Source: Sphingomonas sp. dw_22
Lineage (GTDB): Bacteria; Pseudomonadota; Alphaproteobacteria; Sphingomonadales; Sphingomonadaceae
Length of the DNA stretch: 64,000 bases
Assembly (NCBI RefSeq): GCF_018449795.1
Contig: NZ_JAAVVE010000006.1
Span: 62,001-126,000 of the forward strand
Direction: 5' to 3'
The first letter of the stretch is position 1; the number at the start of each line of letters is the position of its first letter. Both the position numbers and the translations under genes were made by a program. Shown here in pieces: positions 19,086 to 27,831 of this stretch. Under the pieces are notes generated by a model. The model was not told the origin of the DNA, ran no database searches, and saw only the letters and a program-made list of their open reading frames with translations.

Positions 19086-19185
19086 ATTTCCTACTCGAAA
19101 GCACGAACTTTTGGGACCACAATCACACAGTGCGAGAGGAAAAGCCCGGATCCGGGTGCAAAGTTCGTGCTTTCGAGTAGGAAAT
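19086..19185. repeat. 26-bp perfect inverted repeat upstream of repA remnant
   Basis: The left arm 19086-19111 and right arm 19160-19185 are exact reverse complements over 26 bp (the arms contain CTACTCGAAAGCACGAAC and GTTCGTGCTTTCGAGTAG). The 48-bp spacer includes the palindrome CCCGGATCCGGG. The position 79 bp before the first RepA piece suggests an initiator-binding or copy-control site of the lost plasmid replicon. An attachment site is a less likely alternative. Confidence 0.75.
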
Positions 19186-19317
19186 GCTCCAGGCTGGCGC
19201 GGCGCATTCCGGGGGGGGGATAGGACGGATTTTTTATGGATTAGGTTCCACATCCGCAACGGATCTGTCTAGAAATGGGTATGGTCGTCAATCGCTTCGA
19301 AAATCGAAGGTACGTCA

Positions 19318-19452
19318 TTGTCTCGTGAACTCATCGCCTATGGCCTGATCGCCATTTCCCTCCTTGGCCTCTCGATCTGGGGCAGCCTAGCCTGGCGGCG
19401 CCGTCGGCGCGTGAAGCTGCGGCGGCAGGGCATCAAGACCTACGGCCACTGA
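19318..19452 (+). CDS. Small single-pass membrane protein
   Basis: 44-codon frame starting with TTG at 19318 and preceded by GAAGG with a 7-base spacer. The product has one hydrophobic helix (LIAYGLIAISLLGLSIWGSL) followed by a strongly basic tail (AWRRRRRVKLRRQGIKTYGH), as in small inner-membrane proteins of unknown function in sphingomonads. Its last 20 bases overlap the end of the broken parE on the opposite strand. The evidence is the ribosome-binding site and the clean membrane-protein profile; no family was recognised. Confidence 0.45.
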   Translation: MSRELIAYGLIAISLLGLSIWGSLAWRRRRRVKLRRQGIKTYGH

Positions 19453-19755
19453 GGAGCCCTAAGATCGCCGCATGGTCCCGCGCACCATGCAGGACGTGCA
19501 GCACCGCCACCTTTTCGGCCGCCTCCTGGTAGAAGATCAGATAGTCGCCGTGCATGCGCCGGCGGATGCCCTGGGCCTCGTATCGAGGGACCAGGGGGAA
19601 CCTCCTGGGGAAATCGGCGAGCCCAAGACACTTGCCGCGCAGCTCGGCCGTGAAGCGGATGGCCCGCTCGGGATTGTCCCGGGCAATATGATCGCCGATC
19701 GCCTCGATGTCGGCCTCGGCCTCCGCCGTGGACGATCTTCGGTGCCGCGGGTCAT
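19433..19755 (-). pseudogene. parE: ParE-type toxin, frameshifted
   Basis: Toxin of the RelE/ParE superfamily. The frame STAEAEADIEAIGDHIARDN, AIRFTAELRGKCLGLADFPR, YEAQGIRRRMHGDYLIFYQE and VLHVLHGARDHAAIL is complete to a stop at 19433. The natural start, ATGACCCGC at 19755, is in a different frame: one base is gained or lost near 19735 between MTRGTE and the body. Translation from the start therefore misreads, and the toxin is presumably dead. Confidence 0.75.
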
Positions 19756-19990
19756 CGCGCGATATTTGGCTTCGAGCCGGTCTAAGACTTCGGACGCCGA
19801 CTTCGTGCGCCCGCCTGCGCCTCGGCCAGGCCGCGCGCGATCGACGCGTTCAGCGCCGCCAGCCGCGTCTCCCGATCCTGGGTGAGCCTTACGCCTTCGC
19901 GCAGGACTTCGCTCTTGGAGTTGTAGCGCCCCGTCGCGACGAGTTGCGCGACAAAGGCTCGAGCTGCTTCCCGAGATCGGCACTAATCAT
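19756..19990 (-). pseudogene. parD: ParD-type antitoxin, frameshifted
   Basis: Starts MISADLGKQLEP at 19990 and then needs a frame change to read FVAQLVATGRYNSKSEVLRE and GVRLTQDRETRLAALNASIA, the ribbon-helix-helix and linker of ParD antitoxins. It then needs a second change to reach RTKSASEVLDRLEAKYRAM next to the parE start. Two indels in about 230 bp mean no antitoxin is made. Loss of toxin and antitoxin together is the expected end state for a dispensable pair. Confidence 0.75.
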
Positions 19991-20102
19991 GCAGGGGTGT
20001 GGCGCTACAGTTCTTTTCGAGACAGCATCGGCGAACAGGGTGGGCAGCCACCGCCAACTCGGATAAACGCCGCCTCTCGATCACCAAGGGGCATATTCGC
20101 AA

Positions 20103-20985
20103 ATGAAGGGCATTATCTTGGCAGGAGGCAGCGGCACTCGCCTGTACCCCGCCACGCTGTCGATCTCGAGGCAGTTGCTGCCGGTCTTCGACAAGCCGAT
20201 GATTTATTATCCGCTGTCGGTGCTGATGCTGGCCGGCATCCGCGAGATCCTCATCATCTCCACGCCGCGCGACCTGCCGATGTTCGAGGCGCTGCTGGGC
20301 GACTGATCCGAATTCGGCGTGCAGTTCAGCTATGCGGTGCAGCCCCAGCCCAACGGCCTGGCGGAAGCCTTCGTCATCGGCGCCGATTTCGTCGGTGGCC
20401 AGCCCAACGCGCTGATCCTGGGCGACAATATCTATCACGGCGCGAACATGGGCGACAAATGCAAGGCCGCCGTGGCCGAAGCGGAAAAGGGCGGGGCGAA
20501 CGTCTTCGCCTATCATGTCGACGATCCGGAGCGCTATGGCGTCGTCTCGTTCGACGAGACCGGCCGCGCGCTCAGCGTCGAGGAGAAGCCGGCCGATCCC
20601 AAGTCCAACTGGGCGATCACCGGCCTCTATTTCTACGACAAGGACGTGACCGACCTCGCCCGCTCGATCCGTCCCTCGGCGCGCGGCGCGCGGCGAGCTC
20701 GAGATCACCGACGTCAACCGCATCTATATGGAGCGCGGCGATCTGACCATCACCCGGCTCGGCCGCGGCTATGCCTGGCTCGATACCGGCACGCATGAGA
20801 GCCTGCACGAGGCCGGCTCGTTCGTCCGCATGATCGAGCATCGCACCGGCATCAAGATCGCCTGCCCCGAGGAGATCGCGCTGGGCGCTGGCTGGCTGGG
20901 CGCGGACCAGGTGCTCGCCCGCGCGGCTAAGCTCGGCAAAACCGGCTATGCCGCTTATCTCAAGAAACTGGTGACCCAAGCATGA
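20103..20985 (+). pseudogene. rmlA: Glucose-1-phosphate thymidylyltransferase, broken
   Basis: RmlA makes dTDP-glucose, the first step of dTDP-L-rhamnose synthesis. The full enzyme can be traced: [20 protein letters not shown] signature, LILGDNIYHG, EEKPADPKSNWAITGLYFYD, EITDVNRIYMERGDL and AWLDTGTHESL. Two lesions are present. TGA at 20304-20306 replaces the GGA of GDGSEFG. A 7-bp tandem duplication (CGGCGCG twice, around 20676-20692) shifts the frame at PSARG. Undoing both gives 291 residues, the normal RmlA size. It overlaps rmlC by 4 bp, as in an rml operon, but rmlB and rmlD are absent here. Confidence 0.9.
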
Positions 20986-21536
20986 CCGAATTCCGCCGTC
21001 TCGCCATTCCCGAGGTCATCGAAATCCTGCCGGTAAAGCAGGGCGATCATCGCGGTTTCTTTTCCGAAGTATACAAGCGCTCGGCTTTCGAGGCCGAGGG
21101 AATCTCGATCGACTGGGTACAGGACAATCAATCGCTAAGCGCCGAGCCCGGTACGGTGCGCGGGCTGCATTTCCAGGCGCCGCCCTTCGCCCAGGCCAAG
21201 CTGGTTCGCGTATTGCGCGGCGCGATCTTCGACGTGGCGGTCGATATCCGCCGCGGCTCGCCGAGCTACGGGCAATGGGTCGGGCTCGAGCTGTCGTCCG
21301 AGAAGTTCAACCAGTTGCTGATACCGGCCGGCTTCGCGCACGGCTTCATGACGCTGACCCCGGATGTCGAGGTGCTCTACAAGGTGGACGCGCCCTATGC
21401 GCGCGAGTGCGAAGGCGCGATCCGGTGGAACGATCCCGAACTGGCGATCGAATGGCCGGCGAGCGTGGAGCCCGTACTGTCGGCGAAGGACGCCGAAGCG
21501 CCAGGATTTGCAGGGTTTGAGAGCCCATTCGACTGA
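20982..21536 (+). CDS. rmlC: dTDP-4-dehydrorhamnose 3,5-epimerase
   Basis: 184-residue cupin epimerase of the dTDP-L-rhamnose pathway. The family landmarks are intact: FFSEVYKRSAFEAEGI, DNQSLSAEPGTVRGLHFQAP with the catalytic His in RGLHFQ, VFDVAVDIRRGS-like IFDVAVDIRRGSPSYGQWVG, IPAGFAHGFMTL, and the catalytic-region Tyr in VLYKVDAPYARECEGAIRW. The start at 20982 overlaps the rmlA stop (ATGA). With rmlA broken and rmlB/rmlD not in the window, it can work only if those activities are encoded elsewhere. Confidence 0.93.
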   Translation: MTEFRRLAIPEVIEILPVKQGDHRGFFSEVYKRSAFEAEGISIDWVQDNQSLSAEPGTVRGLHFQAPPFAQAKLVRVLRGAIFDVAVDIRRGSPSYGQWVGLELSSEKFNQLLIPAGFAHGFMTLTPDVEVLYKVDAPYARECEGAIRWNDPELAIEWPASVEPVLSAKDAEAPGFAGFESPFD

Positions 21537-21731
21537 TAGGTGACGGTTATCGCCCTAGGCTTCTGAACGGATACGCGATCGGCTTTCCCGGTCAGGCGTG
21601 GCATTAGGCGCCCCTCCGCCTTCCAGCGGCGTAGGCATGTCATCAACCCGTCACGGGTGCGGTTGAGGGAGCCTCCTGTTCCTCACGCCGATTCGGCTTG
21701 CGGCAGTCCAGCAACGCAATTGGCCGTATCG

Positions 21732-22310
21732 ATGATCGCCCATCGCAACAGTATCTCGATATGGGTGGCGCATGAGATCCTGCCCCATGAAGGCGCCGCG
21801 CGGAGCTGGCTCGCTCGGCGCTGGGGCAACACGATCGATGTCGATGACGTGATCCAGGAGACCTGTTGCCGGCTCTCCGCGCTGAAATCGATAAGCCATA
21901 TCGTCAGCCCCAAAGCCTATTTCCTGCGCACGCTGCACAGCGTCGCCGTCGATATGGTGCGCTAGGCGAAGGTCGCGAACTTCACGGCCATGACGGATGA
22001 CGAATGGATCGACGTCCTTGATAATGAACCGACCGCCGATCGGGCCGTGGAAGCCAGCCAGGAACTGCAGCGCGTCAACGGGCTTTTATCCGCGCTCTCC
22101 TCGACTTGCCGCCGGGTGATCGAATTGCGGCGTTTCGATGGGCTGTCGCAGAAGGAAACGGCCCGGCAACTGGGCGTGAGCGAGAACGTCGTTGAGAATC
22201 ACATTGCGCGCGGGCTGAAGCGGGTGCTCAAAACGGTCGCGGACCAGGACGCCGAAACAGAAGCGCAAGAACGAGAGGTACGTCTGATTGTCCAACCTCG
22301 ATCCCACTGA
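21732..22310 (+). pseudogene. FecI-like ECF sigma factor with in-frame amber codon
   Basis: ECF sigma factor of the FecI group, about 192 residues if the amber codon is ignored. Region 2 is WGNTIDVDDVIQETCCRLSA and PKAYFLRTLHSVAVDMVR. Region 4 is VNGLLSALSSTCRRVIELRR, then FDGLSQKETARQLGVSENVV. TAG at 21963-21965 separates the two regions while the frame stays open on both sides, so a single substitution has probably occurred. The first product would lack the -35-binding region. It lies directly upstream of fecR, receptor and GDPD genes, the classic cell-surface signalling order. Confidence 0.85.
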
Positions 22311-23232
22311 TCCGGACGATGAGGCTGTCCGCTGGGCCACGCACGCGGCCTATGGCGAGATGACCGACGCGACCCGTTCCGAGCTTGAGGCGTGGCTGAA
22401 TGCCGATCGCCGGCATCGGGGCGCGTTTTTCCGTGCCCAGGCGGGACTGTGCGCGATGGAAGACGCCGTCGGGCAGGCGCACGTCGGGCGGGGGGCAACG
22501 ACAATGAGCGCCGGACGGGATTTGCCGGCTTCCCCACGGCCGCCCGGCGCTGGGGCCGTCGCGTCGCCATCGGCGGCGGCGCTTTCGGCGGTCGGCGTGC
22601 CGATCTTTCCCGCCGGCCAGGTCGCGCAGGCCGATCATGTCGTGAAGCTCAAGGACGGGTCGATCGTGACGCTGGGCAGCGAGGGAAGGATCGAAGTCGC
22701 GATTTCGGACAGCGCGCGCCAGATCGTCCTGCTGAGCGGAGAGGCGCGGTTCAAGGTGGCGAAGGACACGCACCGGCCCTTCGTGGTGCGATCGGGCGCG
22801 GTGTTCGCCCAGGCGACCGGCACCGAATATTCCGTGAAGCGCTTCGGCCGCTTCGGCGGCACGGTCAGCGTGCGCGAGGGGCGCGTGCTGGTCTGGGAGC
22901 GCGGGGAGGGCGACCAGGCGGTCCTGCTGCGGGCTGGCGCCAGCCTGAAGCTCGATCCCGGACCCAACCTGCCGCCGATCAGACCGGTTCCCACGCCGCT
23001 GCCGCAACTGGCGCAGATCCGGATCAAGGACGAGCCGATCGCCATGGCCGTCGCCCGTTTCAATCGCATCAATCGGACCCAGATCGTGCTGGACGACCCC
23101 AAATTCGGGAAGAAGCGCATCATCGGCCTGTTCAAGGCAAATGAGCCCGAGCAGTTCGCCGAGGCGGCCGCAGCGCTTGTTGGCGCCGAAGTCCTGTATC
23201 GTGACGGTCAGATTGTAATCAAAACGAAATAA
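22288..23232 (+). CDS. FecR-family anti-sigma regulator with internal frame swap
   Basis: 314-residue FecR-type inner-membrane sensor, started at TTG 22288 with GAGAGG upstream and overlapping the sigma gene by 23 bp. The N-terminal cytoplasmic DUF4880-like domain is EAVRWATHAAYGEMTDATRS; the periplasmic FecR domain is VKLKDGSIVTLGSEGRIEVA and FVVRSGAVFAQATGTEYSVK; an STN-like C-terminus follows. Between about 22494 and 22596 the family-like sequence (GNDNERRTGFAGFPTAARRW, GRRVAIGGGAFGG) lies in another frame. Two compensating indels have therefore replaced about 34 residues where the transmembrane helix should begin. The protein is open but may be mislocalised. Confidence 0.75.
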   Translation: MSNLDPTDPDDEAVRWATHAAYGEMTDATRSELEAWLNADRRHRGAFFRAQAGLCAMEDAVGQAHVGRGATTMSAGRDLPASPRPPGAGAVASPSAAALSAVGVPIFPAGQVAQADHVVKLKDGSIVTLGSEGRIEVAISDSARQIVLLSGEARFKVAKDTHRPFVVRSGAVFAQATGTEYSVKRFGRFGGTVSVREGRVLVWERGEGDQAVLLRAGASLKLDPGPNLPPIRPVPTPLPQLAQIRIKDEPIAMAVARFNRINRTQIVLDDPKFGKKRIIGLFKANEPEQFAEAAAALVGAEVLYRDGQIVIKTK

Positions 23233-23327
23233 ATAGTTCTTCCTGAATTAATATTCGGCCACCCGACGGAATTTCGAACGCGCGGCTGTCTCCTTGTTTG
23301 AGAACATCAAGAAAGGGGTCTCCATTC

Positions 23328-26320
23328 ATGTTCTATTCTGCGCGCCGATCGGCCATCGCGGCCGTCGCGACTGCGATCTGCCTTCCCGCCGCCGCCCAGG
23401 CGCAAGTCCGCTCCTTCGACGTGCCGGAGCAGCCGGCAGCCACGGGCATCTACCAATTCGCCGAGCAGGCCGGGATCCAGATCGTCGTATCGAGCGACGA
23501 GGCCGCAGGGCGCAGGACCAGGCCCGTCAAGGGGGAGCTGGACGTCCGGGCGGCGCTCGGCCGCCTGCTGTCCGGCACGGGGCTGCGCGGGCGCTCCTTC
23601 GACGGGAAGACCGCGATCCTCGGCGCCGATGCCAGGCCGATCCCGGCCGCCCAGGACGAGACGCCGCCGCAGGAGCTGGAACCCGCGATCGTCGTGGTGG
23701 GCACTCGCGATCAGGCGTCCGACCTGAAGACCAAGGCCAGCAACACCATCGACGTGCTGTCGGCCGAGGATCTGTCGCACACCGCCGTCCACAACGTCGC
23801 CGAGGCGCTCGGGCTGCTGCCCGGCGTCAACGTGACGAACACCGGATCGTCCGGCTTCGCCGCCGGCGTCGACAACACCTCGCGCGGCGAGGGCATGTTC
23901 GTGTCGATCCGCGGCCTCAATGCCGAATACAACATCAACCTCATCAACGGCGTGCAGGCCGCGCAGGCCAGCCCCTATAGCCGCGCCGTCCAGCTCAGCC
24001 TGCTGCCCCCCTCCGGCCTGCACACGATCGTGCTGAACAAGACCTCGCGCGCGGACATGGACGGCGACGCGATCGGCGGCACGGTCGATTTCCGCACCCC
24101 ACGGCCTTCGACTATAGCGGCGACACCAGCGGCAGCGTGACCGCCGGCGGCCGGCTGGAGAGCCGCGCCCGCGCCTATGGCCGGGACGGGCTGGGCTACA
24201 ATATCGGTGGCGAGCTGGCCCACAAGTTCGGCGCGGGGCGGCAGTTCGGCGTCTATGTCAGCGGGTTTTACGACATCCGCCATTTCGTCAACAGCATGAT
24301 CGGCGGCATCCAGGAGGCGCATTGCTGCGACTATGGCACCGATTTCGCGCAGCAGGACGCTGCAGGAAACAGCGCTCCCGGCCTCGATCCGGCCAAGAAC
24401 CTGATCCTGACGGGCGCCAATTTCGGCGTCTCGGAAGGCTATACCGAGCGCTATAGCGGCAACGCGTCGTTCGATTGGCATGCCGATGACGGCACGACGA
24501 TCTATCTGCGCGCCACCTATGCGGAGGCCATCAGCGAGCAGAACAGCAATCTCACCCAGATCGTCGCGACGGACAAGCAGGACGGTTCCAAGGGCACGCC
24601 GATCGGCCCCGGCCTCTACGCCCCGGTGCTCGGCAGCGTGGCGACCAAATTCTGGTACGAGACCAATCCGCAAAAGGCGACGCTGGGCACGGTCCAGCTC
24701 GGCGGCAAACATGATTTCGGGCGCCTCAACATCGCGCCGAACATCTTCTACAGCTGGGGCCAGAATTCACGCCCCAACCATATCGAAGTCGCGGCCGCCA
24801 CGCCCTATGGCGGCTCCACGCTGTTCGGCTATGCCGACAAATATCCCCAGCCGCTGCTGACCCCGGCGATGCAGGACATTCCGGGCATGTCGGCCGCCGG
24901 CGGCTCCATCGACATCACCGACAAGCGCAGCACCCAGAAGAAGTTCGGCGGGCAGATCGATCTCCGCTACGATTTCGGCGAGGAAGGCGTGCTGCGCTAC
25001 GTCAAGTTCGGCGGCAAGCTCGTCCAGAGCCGGCGCACCGTCACCAAGCGCGGCTATGGCGTCGCTTATGGCGACGAGATCCAGACCCTGGATGATCTCG
25101 GGATCGTCAAGGGCGCCTTCTCCCCCGTCTTCCCCGGCCGGGGCTATGACTGGTCCTCCCCCTATATCGACCTGGGGGCGCTGTTCGATCTGTACAATCG
25201 GCTGGCCGAGCCCCTTGGCGGCCGCGACGGCACGATCACCTCGTGCGGCGGCGACTCCGTCAACGCCTTCAACTGCAACACCCAGAAGGCGCGCGAGACG
25301 GTCTCCGCCGGCTATGTGCTGGCCGATCTGAAGACGGGCGACCTTGAACTCATCCCCGGCTTCCGTTTCGAGCATACCGACGTCCACAGCACCTTCTGGT
25401 ACACGCCGAGCGACGACGACAACAACCGGCTGGTCGGGCATTTCGAGCACAGCAACGCCACGTTCGACGAGGCGCTGCCCAGCCTGCTGCTCAACTATCG
25501 CCCGGACAGCCGCTCGGTGGTGCGCGGCGCGATCTGGACCAGCTATGTGCGGCCGCCCTTCCTGCAGCTCGGCGGTGGCGCCACGGAAAGCGTCACCAAT
25601 TCGGGCGGCAACCGGGTCGTCACGATCACCCAGGGCAATCCCGACCTGAAGCCGATCCGGGCGCTCAATCTCGATCTGTCGGCGGAGCGGAGCTTCCCCA
25701 CCGGGACGCGCCTGTCGGTGGCCGGCTATTACAAGCGCCTGCGCAACTATATCTACGATGCCGGCACCGCAGCGGGCGTGCAGAACCAGGAGGGCACGGG
25801 CGGGACCGTCACGGTCGAGCCGGCGAACGGCGGCTCGGGCGACGTCTATGGTTTCGAAGTGTCCTTCCAGCAGCGCTTCAGCGCGATGCCGGCGCCGTTC
25901 GACGGCCTGGGCATCGGCGGCAATTTCACCCGCCAATGGACCCGCGTCGACCTGCTCGGCGACGGAACCCGGATGGAGCGCATCCAGAACGCCCCCGATT
26001 ATCTCGCCAACGCGCAGCTCTTTTACGAGCAGGGGCCGTTCACTTTCGACCTGATCTATAATTACAGCGGCGCCTATGTCTCGGACTATGACACGCTGAG
26101 CAAGAAGGCGACCTGGGACGATGTCTGGGTGCGCCCGGCGGGCCGGGTCGATCTCCATGCCGGCTGGCGCGTGACCGGCAATGCCAAGCTGGATCTGTCG
26201 ATTTCCAACCTGTTCAACACCGAAAGTTATTGGGCGCATATCGGCAGGCACAGCCTGGCGGTGTCGGACATCGTCAATTCCGGCACGACCTCGCTGCTCA
26301 CCGGCACGATGAAGTTCTGA
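23328..26320 (+). pseudogene. STN-domain TonB-dependent receptor, one-base frameshift
   Basis: FecA-like transducing receptor. Signal peptide of about 25 residues (ICLPAAAQA before QVRSF), STN domain (FDVPEQPAATGIYQFAEQAG, LLSGTGLRGRSFDGKTAI), plug (VVVGTRDQASDLKTKASNTI, GEGMFVSIRGLNAEYNINLI) and a 22-strand-type barrel ending in TGTMKF. Around 24100 the frame breaks: TTCCGCACCCCACGG needs one more C to continue as FRTPTAFDYSGDTSG. Restoring it gives exactly 998 codons. The ATG at 23328 has AAGGGG upstream. As read, translation stops at 24140. Its ligand is unknown; the GDPD downstream hints at phosphodiester or phospholipid-derived substrates. Confidence 0.88.
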
Positions 26321-26393
26321 CCGATCGCATCGGGCGCGGCTCCGTGCCGGCACGGAGCCGCGCCCGCCTGACCCGAGACCTGGAGTATCCCGC

Positions 26394-27227
26394 ATGGACC
26401 GCCGTGATTTCCTGCAACTGCTTGCCGCCGCCCCTGTCGCCGCCGGGCTGTCTGGCCCGCTCGCCGCGAAGGATGCGCCGGCGATGCGCCTGATCGCGCA
26501 CCGCGGCGGCGTGGTGGACGACGCCCATCCGGAGAACAGCCCGGCCTCGCTCGAAGCCGCGATCGAGCAGGGCTATTGGATGGCCGAGGTGGATGTCCGC
26601 CGGACTCGCGACGGGTGCCCGATCCTGCAGCATGACGCGACCTTCCAGCGCTTCTACGGCGATCCCCGCAAGGTTCTCGAGATGGACTGGTCGGAGATCC
26701 GGCAGCTGCGGGCGACGCCGGGAGGATCGCGGCCGATGCTGTTCGAAGAGCTCACCGAGCGCTGCAAGGGCCGGATGCGGCTGATGCTCGACGTGAAGAA
26801 CGAGCCCAATCAGCCCGAATATTACCAGGCGATGGAACGGGCGCTGATGCGGAACGACTTGATGGAATCGACCTATATCCTGACCGACGTCGAGACGGAG
26901 CGATATTTCCAGGGCCGGATTCCGGGCGCCGCGAACGGCGAGGCCCTGCGCGCGGCGGCGGCCCGGGGCGAGGCCCTACCCCGCGCCTGGTATCTGTTCG
27001 AAGGTGCGGACACGATCACCAGGGAAGCGATCGACCTGGCCAGGCTGCACGGGCTCGACGCCATCGCGGCGGTCAACACATTCCACTATCGCGGCGACGA
27101 CGCCATGACGCTGGCGCGCAAGGATCTGCAAAAGGCCTATGGCCTGGGCGTGCGGACGTTCCAGATCGATTCCGTGTATCGCCCGCTTTGCGAGGAGCTT
27201 GGCGGGGATGGCCGGCGCATCCGATAA
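26394..27227 (+). CDS. Glycerophosphodiester phosphodiesterase, exported
   Basis: 277-residue GDPD-family enzyme, expected to hydrolyse glycerophosphodiesters to glycerol-3-phosphate plus an alcohol. The N-terminus MDRRDFLQLLAAAPVAAGLS is a twin-arginine signal (RRDFLQ). The catalytic TIM barrel carries LIAHRGG (catalytic His), PENSPASLEAAIEQGY, EVDVRRTRDG, LQHDATFQR (second His) and MLDVKNE. The ATG at 26394 is 73 bp after the receptor stop, so it is probably the last gene of the sigma/anti-sigma/receptor unit and processes the imported or surface-captured substrate in the periplasm. Confidence 0.88.
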   Translation: MDRRDFLQLLAAAPVAAGLSGPLAAKDAPAMRLIAHRGGVVDDAHPENSPASLEAAIEQGYWMAEVDVRRTRDGCPILQHDATFQRFYGDPRKVLEMDWSEIRQLRATPGGSRPMLFEELTERCKGRMRLMLDVKNEPNQPEYYQAMERALMRNDLMESTYILTDVETERYFQGRIPGAANGEALRAAAARGEALPRAWYLFEGADTITREAIDLARLHGLDAIAAVNTFHYRGDDAMTLARKDLQKAYGLGVRTFQIDSVYRPLCEELGGDGRRIR

Positions 27228-27428
27228 TTCCGAGGTGACGTTCGGGCCCCGGCAAAATCCATGATAAAGGACATTATCATATATAGGCTTTGCCCAGCAG
27301 CTGTGCATGAATGACTAAGTGGTTCAGCAACGGAGCATCAGCACGCCGAAGGCGCATAGCAAACCCGTGCAACGCGCGTCGCGCGTGCAAAGCTTACCTC
27401 CAGCACCCCGCGAGGTATGGCCATAGGA

Positions 27429-27830
27429 TCAGCGCGGCGAGCCACTTTTTCTGGCCTGATCCTCGGCGGTCGCGAATGGGTTGGTCGCATTGGCTTGGGG
27501 GTCGTAGTTGTGGTCGATCCGGTTACGGATACGGTTCTGTATCCGATTCTGTATCCGGTTGGCGATCCGGCTCATCGGCTTTATCCCAGTTTCGATCTCT
27601 GCGCTTTCGCGCGTTTGCCGCTGACCGACCTGTCCGACAGCGGAACCCCCAATCTGGCCTGCCTGATTGGCCTGAATTGGCGCCTGCTGCCGTATCTCCG
27701 GCTGACTGCCCTCGCCGAAATCGTTCGCTTGTACAGGCGCTGGCGTGGGGCGTACCTGCGCTGCCACCGAAGTGGACAGCGTTACGCTCAGCACCGCCAA
27801 CGTCCATCGAAGTGTTACCGGCATCTTCAT
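27429..27830 (-). CDS. Small secreted protein with Asn-Arg-Ile repeats
   Basis: 133 residues, from an ATG at 27830 that is 1 bp after the preceding gene's stop. A signal peptide of about 24 residues (LAVLSVTLSTSVAAQ) is followed by a Gln-rich low-complexity part (QQAPIQANQAGQIGG). Then comes a tetrapeptide-periodic tract SRIANRIQNRIQNRIRNRID in which Arg-Ile recurs every four residues, followed by DHNYDPQANATNPF. I do not recognise a family. As the last gene of the leftward polysaccharide operon it is likely a periplasmic or outer-membrane accessory protein. Confidence 0.7.
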   Translation of the reverse strand: MKMPVTLRWTLAVLSVTLSTSVAAQVRPTPAPVQANDFGEGSQPEIRQQAPIQANQAGQIGGSAVGQVGQRQTRESAEIETGIKPMSRIANRIQNRIQNRIRNRIDHNYDPQANATNPFATAEDQARKSGSPR

Positions 27831-27831
27831 A

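Noticed and set aside
17530..21965. Stop-codon recoding (TAG readthrough in OrfB, sigma factor and parA; TGA in rmlA)
   Set aside because: The same region has many frameshifts and deletions, and long intact genes nearby end normally with TAG and TGA, so ordinary decay explains the stops better.
27365..27405. GC-rich dyad (GTGCAACGCGCG ... CGCGCGTGCA) downstream of the leftward polysaccharide operon as a terminator
   Set aside because: The arms pair only with a bulge and almost no loop, and no T-run follows in either direction.
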